The position numbers were made by a program, and so were the translations under genes. From Alicycliphilus denitrificans_A (GTDB taxonomy: Bacteria > Pseudomonadota > Gammaproteobacteria > Burkholderiales > Burkholderiaceae_C): DNA of 64,000 bases. Positions within the stretch are counted from its first letter, which is position 1; every line of letters begins with the position of its first letter. The DNA lies in contig NZ_CP126238.1 of the NCBI RefSeq assembly GCF_044792555.1, forward strand, positions 1,612,001-1,676,000, in the 5' to 3' direction. Below the pieces are notes generated by a model. It ran no database searches and had not been told where the DNA came from. It was given only the letters and a program-made list of their open reading frames with translations. Positions 24,630-32,659 of this stretch are shown one piece after another.

Positions 24630-25403
24630 TCAGGCCGGGGTGCCGCCCGCAGCGGCGATGCCGCGCACCACGTCGCCGATCACGATCACCGAGGGGCTGG
24701 CCAGGCGCTCGCGTTCAATGGTGTCCTGCAGCGTGCCCAGCGTGGTGACCGCATGGCGCTGCTGCGGCAGGCTCACATGCTGGATCACCGCCGCCGGCGT
24801 GTGGGCGGGCAGGGCGGTGAGCAGCTCCTGCTGGATGCGCGCGCAGCTGGCCACGCCCATGTAGATCACCAAGGTGAGGCGCGCATCGCGCGCCGTGGCC
24901 GCCAGCTGGCGCCAGTCGGTGCCGGCGTCCCCCGGCTGGCTGTGGCCGGTGATGAAGACCACGCCATGGGCATGGCGGCGGTGCGTGAGCGGCGCGCCCA
25001 GCAGCGTCATGCCGGCCAGGCCCGCCGTGATGCCGTTGACCACCTGCACGGCGATGCCGGCCGCGCGCAGGTGCTGCACCTCCTCGCCGCCACGGCCGAA
25101 GATGAAGGGGTCGCCGCCCTTGAGGCGCACCACGCGCTCGCCGGCCCGCACGGCCGCAACCATGCGCGCCTCGATATCGGCCTGGGGCGTGCTCTTGCAG
25201 CCGCCGCGCTTGCCGACATGCTCAATGCGCGCGCCGGCCGGGGCCAGGGCCACGATGGCCTCGCTCACCAGGTCGTCCACCAGCAGCACCGTGGCCGCCT
25301 GGATGGCCTTCAGGGCCTTCAGGGTGAGCAGTTCCGGGTCGCCCGGGCCGGCGCCCACCAGGGTGCAGCTGCCGGATGTGGGTGCAGCGTCGGGCGCGGT
25401 CAT
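24630..25403 (-). CDS. cobA: Uroporphyrinogen-III C-methyltransferase
   Basis: A 257-residue SUMT: LVGAGPGDPELLTLKALKAIQ, the SAM loop VRLKGGDPFIFGRGGEE, VVNGITAGLAGMTLLGAPLTHR, FITGHSQ, and LVIYMGVASCARI. It methylates uroporphyrinogen III to precorrin-2 on the route to siroheme, the cofactor of the NirB nitrite reductase coded at 43-46 kb. It overlaps the upstream ybiB gene by 4 bp (ATGA), so the two are cotranscribed. Confidence 0.93.
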   Translation of the reverse strand: MTAPDAAPTSGSCTLVGAGPGDPELLTLKALKAIQAATVLLVDDLVSEAIVALAPAGARIEHVGKRGGCKSTPQADIEARMVAAVRAGERVVRLKGGDPFIFGRGGEEVQHLRAAGIAVQVVNGITAGLAGMTLLGAPLTHRRHAHGVVFITGHSQPGDAGTDWRQLAATARDARLTLVIYMGVASCARIQQELLTALPAHTPAAVIQHVSLPQQRHAVTTLGTLQDTIERERLASPSVIVIGDVVRGIAAAGGTPA

Positions 25404-26329
25404 GGCTGGGCCTGCGCGGTGATCTGGCGGGCGAGCCGCACGATGTGCTCGACCTGCTGCTGTAGCGGCGCCGGCACGGGCGCCTGGCCCGCGAGCACGC
25501 GGCGCGTATAGGCGGCGGTGCTCGCCACGTCGATCTCGGCCGGCAGGCCCGGCACCTCGGCGGCCGTGCCCGGCTGCTGCTCCTGCAGCAATTGGTGCCG
25601 GCCGGCGATGAAGGCGTCGTAGCGTGGTGTGCGCCGCGGGTCGGCCGCCACCTCGCCCTCCAGCCCGCGCGACAGCAGCGCGTGCATCCCTCGCGTGGCG
25701 AAGGTGGCGCCCAGCAGCTCGAAATACTCGGGGTGGGTGTAGCTGGCCAGCAGCAGCGCCGGGCCCGCGCAGGGGGCGATGAGCTTGACCACGCTGTGGC
25801 CCGGGGTGCGCAGGCCGATGGCCTCGCGCACCGCCAAGAGCCGCGCCAGCCCCGGCAGCAGCGCCGCGGTGGCGATATGCGCCACACTTCCTGGAGCTAT
25901 TGATTTGGGAGCTTGAAGCGTTTGTATATCAAGCGCTTCAAGCACTTCAGATGCCAGAACGCGGCGCGCCTCGGTGCGCATGCCGTGCAGCAGCACGGGC
26001 AGGCCTTCGCGCGCCAGCAGCAGGGCCAGCAGCGGCGTGAGCACGGGCAGCTTGCGCGCGCCGTTGTAGCAGGGCAGCACGATGAGCGGCTGCCCGCCCG
26101 CGCAGGCGGGAAAGGCGGCGATGCGCGCCTGCACGGCATCCAGAAAGCCGCACATCTCCTCCAGCGTCTCGCCCTTGATGCGCATGGCCACGCAAAAGGC
26201 GCCGAGCTCCAGGTCGGACACCTGGCCGTCGAGTACCTGACCGAACAGATCAGCCGCCTGCGCGCGGTCCAATGCCTTGGCGCCGCGTGCGCCACGGCCG
26301 ATTTCCTTGATGTAGTGGCTGATGCCCAT
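25400..26329 (-). CDS. ybiB: YbiB-type DNA-binding protein (TrpD2, anthranilate phosphoribosyltransferase fold)
   Basis: A 309-residue protein resembling anthranilate phosphoribosyltransferase but lacking its PRPP-binding glycine loop. Visible: IKEIGRGARGAKALDRAQAADLFGQVLDG and AFCVAMRIKGETLEEMCGFLDA (the TrpD N-terminal domain), LPCYNGARKLPVLTPLLA, and HSVVKLIAP. E. coli YbiB/TrpD2 binds nucleic acids and is LexA-regulated. In Burkholderiales the gene is commonly found next to nitrate/siroheme genes, as here with cobA. A repeat copy at 25893-25950 lies in frame. Confidence 0.85.
   Translation of the reverse strand: MGISHYIKEIGRGARGAKALDRAQAADLFGQVLDGQVSDLELGAFCVAMRIKGETLEEMCGFLDAVQARIAAFPACAGGQPLIVLPCYNGARKLPVLTPLLALLLAREGLPVLLHGMRTEARRVLASEVLEALDIQTLQAPKSIAPGSVAHIATAALLPGLARLLAVREAIGLRTPGHSVVKLIAPCAGPALLLASYTHPEYFELLGATFATRGMHALLSRGLEGEVAADPRRTPRYDAFIAGRHQLLQEQQPGTAAEVPGLPAEIDVASTAAYTRRVLAGQAPVPAPLQQQVEHIVRLARQITAQAQP
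25893..25950 (-). repeat. Degenerate dispersed repeat inside ybiB
   Basis: GAGCTATTGATTTGGGAGCTTGAAGCG...ATCAAGCGCTTCAAGC keeps the GCTATT end and an imperfect GAAGCG/CGCTTC hairpin with a TTTGTATATCAA loop. It codes LDIQTLQAPKSIAPG in YbiB. Confidence 0.5.
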
Positions 26330-26474
26330 GGTGTTTCGTAATTAATGGATCTGCATATTTTCTGGCATCCCAGATAACTTGGCGCTATATCTATCACAAA
26401 CCGAGGCAAGGAGCTTACGCAAGCCGCGTGCCAGGCGATAGTCTGATGGCGTGGTTTTTGCTTGCCTTGAGGCC

Positions 26475-27101
26475 ATGGATGAACAACTACGCATCGTGGT
26501 CGTGGCCCCCGACCTGGCCCCCGCCGACCCCACCGACGAGCGCGCCATGCGGCAGGCCGAGCGCTCACGTACGCTGCGCATCGGCCTGCTGCAGCATGGC
26601 TTCAACCTGGTGGCCGTGCTGCCCACCGACATGCTGTTGGGCGCACACCTGGCGCAGCTGCAGCCGGACCTGGTGATCGTGGACGCCGAGAGCGAGGCGC
26701 GCGACACGCTCGAACATGTGGTGCTGGCCACGCGCGACGCGCCCCGGCCTATCGTGCTGTTCACCGACGACGAGGACACGACCCATGTGAAGGACGCCAT
26801 GGCCGCCGGCGTGACGGCCTACATCGTCGCCGGCCTGGCGCCGCAGCGCATACGCCCCATTTTGGAAGTGGCGCTGGCCCGCTTTGCCCACGAACAGGCA
26901 TTGCGCACCGAACTGGTGCAGGCACACACCGCCTTGCACGAGCGCAAGCTCATAGAGCGGGCCAAGGGCCTGCTGATGCAGCGCCAGGGCCTGAGCGAAC
27001 AGGCCGCCTACGAGAAGCTGCGCAAGACCGCCATGGACAAGGGCCTGAAGCTGGGCGAGGTGGCGCGGCGCATGCTGGACATGGCGGAGCTGCTGGGGTA
27101 G
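26475..27101 (+). CDS. nasT: ANTAR-domain response regulator / transcription antiterminator, NasT-like
   Basis: 208 residues from ATG 26475. The N-terminal receiver-like domain (about 5-125) has the acceptor-position Asp in DLVIVDAES (D70) and FTDDED, but an atypical insertion (PADPTDERAMRQ) after beta-1. The C-terminal ANTAR domain (about 150-208) is KLIERAKGLLMQRQGLSEQAAYEKLRKTAMDKG..LGEVARRMLD. ANTAR proteins bind paired RNA hairpins and block a leader terminator. NasT members control nitrate assimilation, and such a leader terminator precedes nrtA here (32660-32725). No nasS sensor gene is adjacent. It is divergent from ybiB. Confidence 0.87.
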   Translation: MDEQLRIVVVAPDLAPADPTDERAMRQAERSRTLRIGLLQHGFNLVAVLPTDMLLGAHLAQLQPDLVIVDAESEARDTLEHVVLATRDAPRPIVLFTDDEDTTHVKDAMAAGVTAYIVAGLAPQRIRPILEVALARFAHEQALRTELVQAHTALHERKLIERAKGLLMQRQGLSEQAAYEKLRKTAMDKGLKLGEVARRMLDMAELLG

Positions 27102-27145
27102 CGCACCTCAGCCCCGCTGCGGTCCCGGCGTGCGCGCCACGTTCA

Positions 27146-27582
27146 TCACCCAGCACACCAGCGAGGTAGCTCAGTGCCTCCATCCGAATGCCAATTGAGC
27201 CATTGCAGGCCCGGCACGCGGGAACCCCCCGCACATTGCGGGTTACCAAGGCGGCCTGGTGGCGCAAGGCCGTGGCGGCAATCAGGATGTCGTGCGGACC
27301 AATGGGCGTGCCCACGGCCTCCAGATCGGCACGCAACCGGGCCGCGTGGGTCGCGCATTCGCTGTCGAACGGCAATGCATGCCTGGGCCGCAGCAACTGC
27401 GCCAGCGCCGCCAGGCGCGGAGCCGCCGCCTCCGGCGGCAAGCGCAACAGCCCATAGCGCAGCTCATGTTCAACGATGGCGGGCACGCCGATATCGACGG
27501 GGGCGATGGCCTGCAGACGCGGCACCACCTGGGGGTCGCCGCGAAATTAGTAGCTGATGGTATTGCTGTCGAGGATCAGCAT
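27146..27582 (-). pseudogene. Broken VapC-type PIN-domain toxin
   Basis: From ATG 27582 the frame reads MLILDSNTISY and hits TAA at 27547-27549. The same frame then continues FRGDPQVVPRLQA, VDIGVPAIVEHELRYGLLRLP, FDSECATHAARLRADLEAVG and IGPHDILIAATALRHQAALVTRNV, which is a clear PIN domain with its acidic residues. After VTRNV the frame shifts; the C-terminus RVPGLQWLNW lies in another frame ending at 27146. One nonsense codon and one frameshift make it inactive. Remnant of a toxin-antitoxin pair. Confidence 0.8.
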
Positions 27583-27591
27583 GGCCCGTCT

Positions 27592-27675
27592 TCAAAAGCC
27601 CAGGCGGGGCACATCGGCGGGCAAGCCTTCGGCGGCCCCGGCTTCGCGCAGCGGAAAATTTTCATCAACAGGCAT
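27592..27675 (-). pseudogene. Possible antitoxin remnant upstream of vapC
   Basis: A 27-residue ORF (MPVDENFPLREAGAAEGLPA...) ends 9 bp before the broken vapC start, the usual place of its antitoxin. It is too short for a full VapB or Phd protein and I recognise no domain, so it is called only from context. Confidence 0.3.
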
Positions 27676-27699
27676 CCCATGCCACACACTGGCGGGCCA

Positions 27700-28047
27700 T
27701 CACGGCCCATCCGGCACCTCCGGATCCATGGTCTTTGCCACCCAATCGGCCACCTTGCCGTGCTCCGCCTTGCCCGGGTACCAGCCCGGCGTGATGTAGG
27801 CCTGCGGCCTCCGGAACATCACCACCGACGGCAGGCCCGCGCCCAATGCGCGCCACACCGGATTGGCGCGCGACACATGGCACATCAGCGTGCCGTGCTT
27901 GCCCCGGCCACGGTCCAGCACGAAGGGCACATGGTTGGCGGTGAGCCCGCCCTCCGCCTGGCACACCCAGGCCCCCAGCGCATGCGCCTCGATCAGCGTG
28001 AAGACCGCTTCGCGGTCCGTCCACTGGTGCTGTTTTCTGAGGTACAT
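27700..28047 (-). pseudogene. paiB: Truncated PaiB-type FMN-binding protein
   Basis: 115 residues. The N-terminal half matches the PaiB/FMN-binding split-barrel family: MYLRKQHQWTDREAVFTLIEAHALG, GGLTANHVPFVLD, HGTLMCHVSRANPVW, and QAYITPGWYPGKAEHGKV. Normal members have about 200 residues. Here the homology stops after GKV, where the conserved P-x-WNY segment should follow, and the protein ends in an unrelated WVAKTMDPEVPDGP tail. The second half appears deleted, at the edge of the broken toxin region. Probably non-functional. Confidence 0.75.
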
Positions 28048-28056
28048 GAAGAACCC

Positions 28057-28704
28057 TCACATTCCTGAGAAAGCGTGGCGCGCCAGCAGCGCCGCCAGCG
28101 CGAACATCGTGGCGCCGATCAGCGCATCCAGCGCCTGCCATGCCCGGGGCCGCGCAAACCAGGGCGCCAGCCAGCGCGCTCCAAAACCCAGCAGGCCAAA
28201 CCACAGCAGGCTGGCGCAGCTGGCCCCCGCCACGAACCAGCCGCGCAGCGCCTGCGGCTGCTGCGCGCCAATGCTGCCCATGAGCAGCACGGTATCCAGA
28301 TAGACATGCGGGTTGAGCAGCGTGAACGCCACCGCCTGCGCCAGGGCCGCGCCCCGGCCCAGCCCCACGCCGCCACCCGCTGCCTGCAACGCCCCCGCAT
28401 GCCGCGCCCGGCGCAGCGCCCGCCAGCCGTACACGGCCAGAAACACCGCCCCGGCCAGCGCCAGCGCGCGCGCCAGGCCGGGCCGCTCGCCCAGCGCCTG
28501 CGCCATGCCCAGCACGCCCGCCGTAATGAGCACCGCGTCGGATAGCGCGCAAAACAGCACCACGCTGCCCACATGCTCGCGGCGCAGGCCCTGGCGCAGC
28601 ACGAAGGCGTTCTGCGCCCCGATGGCCACGATGAGGCCCAGGCACAGGACCAGGCCCTGGATGAACACAGGGGGAGCGAGGGCAGCGGTATCAATCCAGT
28701 TCAT
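28057..28704 (-). CDS. argO: LysE/ArgO-family amino-acid exporter
   Basis: A 215-residue inner-membrane protein from ATG 28704 (MNWIDTAALAPP) with about six TM segments. LysE-family marks: LCLGLIVAIGAQNAFVLRQGLRREHV (TM1 and loop), SDAVLITAGVLG, and LLNPHVYLDTVLLMGSIG. Members export arginine/lysine. It is divergent from an argP-like LysR gene across 74 bp, the classic ArgP/ArgO regulatory pair. Confidence 0.9.
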   Translation of the reverse strand: MNWIDTAALAPPVFIQGLVLCLGLIVAIGAQNAFVLRQGLRREHVGSVVLFCALSDAVLITAGVLGMAQALGERPGLARALALAGAVFLAVYGWRALRRARHAGALQAAGGGVGLGRGAALAQAVAFTLLNPHVYLDTVLLMGSIGAQQPQALRGWFVAGASCASLLWFGLLGFGARWLAPWFARPRAWQALDALIGATMFALAALLARHAFSGM

Positions 28705-28778
28705 GCCGCGCAGCTTGCCAGCCGCAATCAATAAAGACAAACTGTCTTTGCTTCATCCACATTAACAAAACTGAATTC

Positions 28779-29675
28779 ATGCTGGACTATTCCGCGCTCT
28801 CTGCCTTGACTGCCGTCATCCGCGAAGGGAGCTTCGAGCGCGCCGCGCGCACGCTGCATGTGACGCCCTCGGCCATCTCGCAACGCATACGCCTGCTGGA
28901 AGAGCGCGTGGGCTGCGCCCTGGTGGTGCGCGGTCAGCCCTGCCGCGCCACCGACGCCGGGCGGCGCCTGTGCCAGCACACCGACCGCGTGCGCCTGCTG
29001 GAGCAGGAACTGCAAGGCGCCCTGCCCGCGCTGGCCCCGGAAGGCATTGCCCGGGTGCCGCTGCCCGTGGCGGTGAACGCCGACAGCCTGGCCACCTGGT
29101 TCGCGCCCGCCGTCGCCACCTTCGCGGCCCAGGCGCCCGTGCTGATGGAAGTGGCCGTGGACGACGAAACCCACACCGCCGAATGGCTGCGCAGCGGCGC
29201 CGTGCTCGCCGCCGTCACCGCCACCGCCCGCCCCGCCACCGGCTGCAACAGCCAGCCCCTGGGCGCCATGCGCTACCGCGCCGCCGCCAGCCCGGCCTTC
29301 ATGGCGCGCCACTTCGCCGAGGGCGTGACCGCTGGCACCCTGGCCCGCGCGCCCAGCCTGGTGTTCAGCCCCAAGGACGAACTGCAGGCCCGCTGGGCCC
29401 GCCGCCTGTGCCACCGGCATGTGGAGCTGCCCCGGCACACCCTGCCCTCGCCCCAGGCCTTCGCCACCGCCGCGCTGGCCGGCATGGGCTGGGGCATGCA
29501 GCTGGAGGTGCTGGTGGCGCAGCATTTGAAAGACGGCACCCTGGTCGAGCTGGTGCCCGATACGCCGCTGGATGTGCCGCTGTACTGGCAGCAGGCGCGG
29601 GCGGCTTCGGGGGTGTTGGAGGGGTTGAGTCGGGTGGTAGCGGAGGCGGCGCGGGGGGTGCTACGGGCGGTTTGA
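28779..29675 (+). CDS. argP: LysR-family regulator ArgP (IciA)
   Basis: A 298-residue regulator. The N-terminus MLDYSALSALTAVIREGSFERAARTLHVTPSAISQRIRLLEERVG is diagnostic of ArgP. The middle includes VNADSLATWFAPAVA and DDETHTAEWLRSGAVLAAVT, and the C-terminus AGMGWGMQLEVLV. ArgP senses lysine/arginine and activates argO. It is divergent from argO. It is the last host-like gene before the AT-richer insert at 29.7-32.3 kb. Confidence 0.92.
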   Translation: MLDYSALSALTAVIREGSFERAARTLHVTPSAISQRIRLLEERVGCALVVRGQPCRATDAGRRLCQHTDRVRLLEQELQGALPALAPEGIARVPLPVAVNADSLATWFAPAVATFAAQAPVLMEVAVDDETHTAEWLRSGAVLAAVTATARPATGCNSQPLGAMRYRAAASPAFMARHFAEGVTAGTLARAPSLVFSPKDELQARWARRLCHRHVELPRHTLPSPQAFATAALAGMGWGMQLEVLVAQHLKDGTLVELVPDTPLDVPLYWQQARAASGVLEGLSRVVAEAARGVLRAV

Positions 29676-29752
29676 AAACCACCAAAAGGGAATGCCGAAA
29701 TCAGGCTGGTTGCTGTCTTCGGTCCGAGTCCTGTGATCGGTGGTCAGGTGTC

Positions 29753-29799
29753 GCATAACGGACGTTCAACACCACGACGGGGCTTTGGGCTTGCCCCGT
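29753..29799 (-). other. Half-attC-like sequence and hairpin 3' of the insert gene
   Basis: Read on the minus strand, the gene is followed by the hairpin ACGGGGC/GCCCCGT (29777-29799) and then GTTGAACGTCCGTTATGC (29753-29770). This resembles the right half of an integron attC site (L' box, spacer, GTTRRRY-like core). No matching left half (GCATAAC...GTTCAAC) lies between the stop codon and the hairpin, so the assignment is tentative. The 29676-29843 gap holds nothing else. Confidence 0.25.
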
Positions 29800-29843
29800 T
29801 CAGCCTGAGCCCTGCAGGTTCAACCCAGCCCATCACCTCAAGC

Positions 29844-32201
29844 TCACACCGAGTTGGTGTCACGAATTCCAAGCGCAGGGCGGAATGCTGGATTCATCAC
29901 GTACACGGCATCACTTTTAGCACGAGCTGCACGAACCTGTAGAACCTTCAAATCGTAGTTCACGTTGAAGATGTAGTGAATGTGCTCTGCAGAATCCTGA
30001 ATACCAAGAATTCCATAATACAAAAGAAAATCAATCACGCGCTGCACATCGCTAGATTCAATGCCAGCGCTTGCAATCAATTCCGTTAGAACGGCTTCTG
30101 TTAACTGAGGCGGTGCATCTATGAAGTGATAGAGCAAGTCGCGAGAATCAGGAAATACATCTGTCAATTCATGATCGAGCTCGACCAGTAGATCCTGGGA
30201 GTAGGCACGAATTCCTTTTTCAAGATCGCTCTCTTGAATTTTCTGATGAGCAAGATTTGCCGCAAAACCTTTTGCATGAGCAAACATTTTGATCACATTT
30301 CGCGGACGCATTAGCGAGCGCTCAATAATGTAGGCTGAAGTTTCCTCACCTTTGTAGTGTGAAATACAAAGTTGAGGCCAGATCTGATCAAACCCCACAT
30401 TTACTGAACTAGCAGGCAGCCCGGACATCAAACGCAGTCGCAGCAACTCACGCAACATATCCGGGTCAGTCCAATCCAAAGCCACCCTCATCTCTTTGCC
30501 GTAGTCAGCGCTCTGACGCATCAGATGCTCATACACATCGTTACGAATGAAGGCGATGCAATGGACAATATGACCATCCTTGCGCATGTCGCGCTCAACC
30601 TTTCGCCCTGCATCAATAAGGCAGCGTAAGACCATCGCGTCGACAGCATCAACGCCTTGAGTGCTCCAACCTTTATCTAGGTTGTCAAACAGAACCCAAA
30701 CACTTTGCTTATGCTCAAGATATGCGGATACTTGCCGCCGCAGATGCCGCACGTCATGAGAGTAAACAAGCTGCGTGACCTGATCTGTCGACAGCTTCGT
30801 CCCATCAGTGTCCCCGAATCTTTGTGCATAATCCTGGGCAATACGCTGCGAAAGAGCCAAAAGTCTCTCTGAAAAGTCGCCCTCAACGGAGTAACCTTCA
30901 GTTTTATAAGTCTGCTCAAGCTCTAGATATAAATCGCGAATTTCATGATTGAATTTGTGTGCACTGTGATCCTTCTCGAGGAGCTTGTAAGTAATCTCTA
31001 GCAAGATTAAATATTCCCAGAAAGCAGTCACCAAGTGATGGCTGGCGCCCTGCGTCAGATGGGCAAGAATATCCTCTTTCAACTTGAGCAGCTGATAGCC
31101 CTCAGGCTTTAGGTCAAGAACGACGTTTCGTTTGTCAGAGCGAGTCTTATCGCGGACTTGAATAAATAAAGCTGTTTTGCCAGCACCTTTTCGACCCACT
31201 ACGAGGTTTACCTCTCCTCGCACTGCCTTACTATATTGATCGGTGCGTAAGAAGTAGCTACCCAAGGTCGTCATCTCATTCTCGGCCGTTGGATCTCCGA
31301 TCTGCAACGACTGGAGTGGCGTTAGATCTTTGAGCGGTGTCGGATCTGCCTGCTGCAGATGCTCCGTAATTTCGAGGGAAAAGGCCGCTATGTGATCGAT
31401 TATGTCTTCAGATCGGCCGAAGCGCTTGACTACATCACGAACATCCAAAGGTATATCTGCAGAGCCATGCGCCAGAATAAGGGTCGGTTTACCCATCCCA
31501 TGGGCCAGACCAGCAACGAACAGTGTCCGAGTGTCGTGAATGAAGTTTGTTTCCTGACTCCCATCCAAGAAGTAGAGCAATATGCCAGCTGAACTTGCAA
31601 CTTGCCTTATTGCATCTGCAGCGGATAGACGAGCATCTTCAGCTGGATTGAAGCTTCTGTACTTGTATCTTGCCTTCTTAAGGCGTGATGTCATCACTGT
31701 GGTGACGCCCCCTTTTGTAGGCGGCTCTACGACATATACCGGCGCAAGCCTGTCAAGCGCCGTCGAAAACGCCAGTGGCTTTGGGTCGACATATGCAGTA
31801 AGTGATCCAGCAAGCCCGTCCGAGTCGTCATATATATCGTAGCCAAGGGTGTCGAATATTCCAACTTCCCTAGCGACTCGTTTGTCACCCTCGGTATGCG
31901 AGTGCCTTATGAGGAAACAACGGCGGGATCTCCCAATCGCGAAACCAATTTCATATACCACATTTGGATTCAGGTAGGTAATGTCCGCGACAACAAACTT
32001 CGATGACTCTATCCCTTCCAAGATTGGAGAGATGAGTGGGTTTCCCGCAACGTCGTTAAACTCCCAGGGTGTGTAGCGCAGGCGCTTGCCTGACATACGA
32101 TTTGCTTTGGCTACGCCTTCAGCAATGATTCCGGCCAACGACGAATCTCTAGACGGATACGCAACGAATGCTTTGTCAACTCCCCCTATAGTAGCTTCCA
32201 T
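29844..32201 (-). CDS. Two TIR/nucleoside-deoxyribosyltransferase-like domains fused to Sll1717-family P-loop ATPase (putative defence protein)
   Basis: A 785-residue protein in AT-richer DNA. Start ATG 32201 is chosen because AAGGA ends 5 nt upstream; the frame stays open to a GTG at 32381. Domain 1 (about 8-140) is TIR/NDT-like: DKAFVAYPSRDSSLA, then VVADITYLNPNVVYEIGFAIG with candidate catalytic E84. Domain 2 (about 150-280) has similar secondary structure (PVYVVEPPTKGG, GILLYFLDGSQE, TLFVAGLAHGMGKPTLILAHG). The ATPase has Walker A GRKGAGKTAL (336-345), Walker B-like VLFDNLDKGW (503-512), IAFIRNDVYEHL (549-560) and LMRPRNVIKM, then a winged-helix-like C-terminus (about 690-740). A nucleotide-switched NADase-type or nucleotide-cleaving effector is inferred. 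It is a single-gene unit between argP and nrtA. Confidence 0.75.
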   Translation of the reverse strand: MEATIGGVDKAFVAYPSRDSSLAGIIAEGVAKANRMSGKRLRYTPWEFNDVAGNPLISPILEGIESSKFVVADITYLNPNVVYEIGFAIGRSRRCFLIRHSHTEGDKRVAREVGIFDTLGYDIYDDSDGLAGSLTAYVDPKPLAFSTALDRLAPVYVVEPPTKGGVTTVMTSRLKKARYKYRSFNPAEDARLSAADAIRQVASSAGILLYFLDGSQETNFIHDTRTLFVAGLAHGMGKPTLILAHGSADIPLDVRDVVKRFGRSEDIIDHIAAFSLEITEHLQQADPTPLKDLTPLQSLQIGDPTAENEMTTLGSYFLRTDQYSKAVRGEVNLVVGRKGAGKTALFIQVRDKTRSDKRNVVLDLKPEGYQLLKLKEDILAHLTQGASHHLVTAFWEYLILLEITYKLLEKDHSAHKFNHEIRDLYLELEQTYKTEGYSVEGDFSERLLALSQRIAQDYAQRFGDTDGTKLSTDQVTQLVYSHDVRHLRRQVSAYLEHKQSVWVLFDNLDKGWSTQGVDAVDAMVLRCLIDAGRKVERDMRKDGHIVHCIAFIRNDVYEHLMRQSADYGKEMRVALDWTDPDMLRELLRLRLMSGLPASSVNVGFDQIWPQLCISHYKGEETSAYIIERSLMRPRNVIKMFAHAKGFAANLAHQKIQESDLEKGIRAYSQDLLVELDHELTDVFPDSRDLLYHFIDAPPQLTEAVLTELIASAGIESSDVQRVIDFLLYYGILGIQDSAEHIHYIFNVNYDLKVLQVRAARAKSDAVYVMNPAFRPALGIRDTNSV

Positions 32202-32492
32202 CGTCATCCTTAAAGTTCTCATGAATTTGGGAGATATTAAGCGACTACGTGGTGTGTAGCCATGGTCAGTTCTAAGGAGCGGTAGTTGACACCTATGACA
32301 ACACTGTGGCAAACCCGCTCTGTCTAATCCGACGTCCGACCAGCAGCTACTGCAAAGCGATCCCTTGATCAGTGCGGCCACGCTGCTTCTCAGTGCGAGG
32401 CCGGTGCCCAGCCGATCAACGCACTACCTCACTCCCGCGCCCCCATGGTGCACCGCACAACCCCGGTGCGCCCTTGCACGCATCGCTTCAAG

Positions 32493-32549
32493 CCAAATTG
32501 GCCTCCAGCGCCCTAAAACAAAGCGCCTCAAGCTCCACATTCCATAGCA
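32493..32549 (+). repeat. Dispersed repeat copy upstream of nrtA
   Basis: AAATTGGCCTCCAGCGCC...AAAGCGCCTCAAGCTCCAC is a degenerate copy with GGCCTCCAGCG intact. It lies just upstream of the sigma-54 promoter and marks where host-type sequence resumes next to the insert. Confidence 0.6.
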
Positions 32550-32567
32550 AACCCAGCTCCCAAAAGC

Positions 32568-32583
32568 TGGCACAAGCCTTGCA
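32568..32583 (+). promoter_or_regulatory. Sigma-54 promoter of nrtABC
   Basis: TGGCAC-AAGCC-TTGCA matches the -24/-12 consensus TGGCAC-N5-TTGCW at every fixed position. The predicted start is near 32594, leaving a leader of about 157 nt. GCACC (32450-32454) and GGTGC (32465-32469) half-sites lie about 115-130 bp upstream, where an NtrC enhancer would be expected, although their spacing is not canonical. Confidence 0.8.
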
Positions 32584-32659
32584 TTGCTAGTTGCAGACCC
32601 CCACAGGGTCACCACGGCGGCGCCACCCAACGGCGGGCGGCTGCCACCGGAAACCGGAC

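Noticed and set aside
26447..26462. Sigma-54-like TGGCGT-N5-TTGCT before nasT
   Set aside because: Transcription would start only 2-3 nt before the ATG, leaving no room for the GAGG ribosome-binding site.
32594..32658. Paired ANTAR hexaloop hairpins in the nrtA leader
   Set aside because: Short stems such as GACCC/GGGTC are present, but loops with A at position 1 and G at position 4 could not be placed convincingly by eye.
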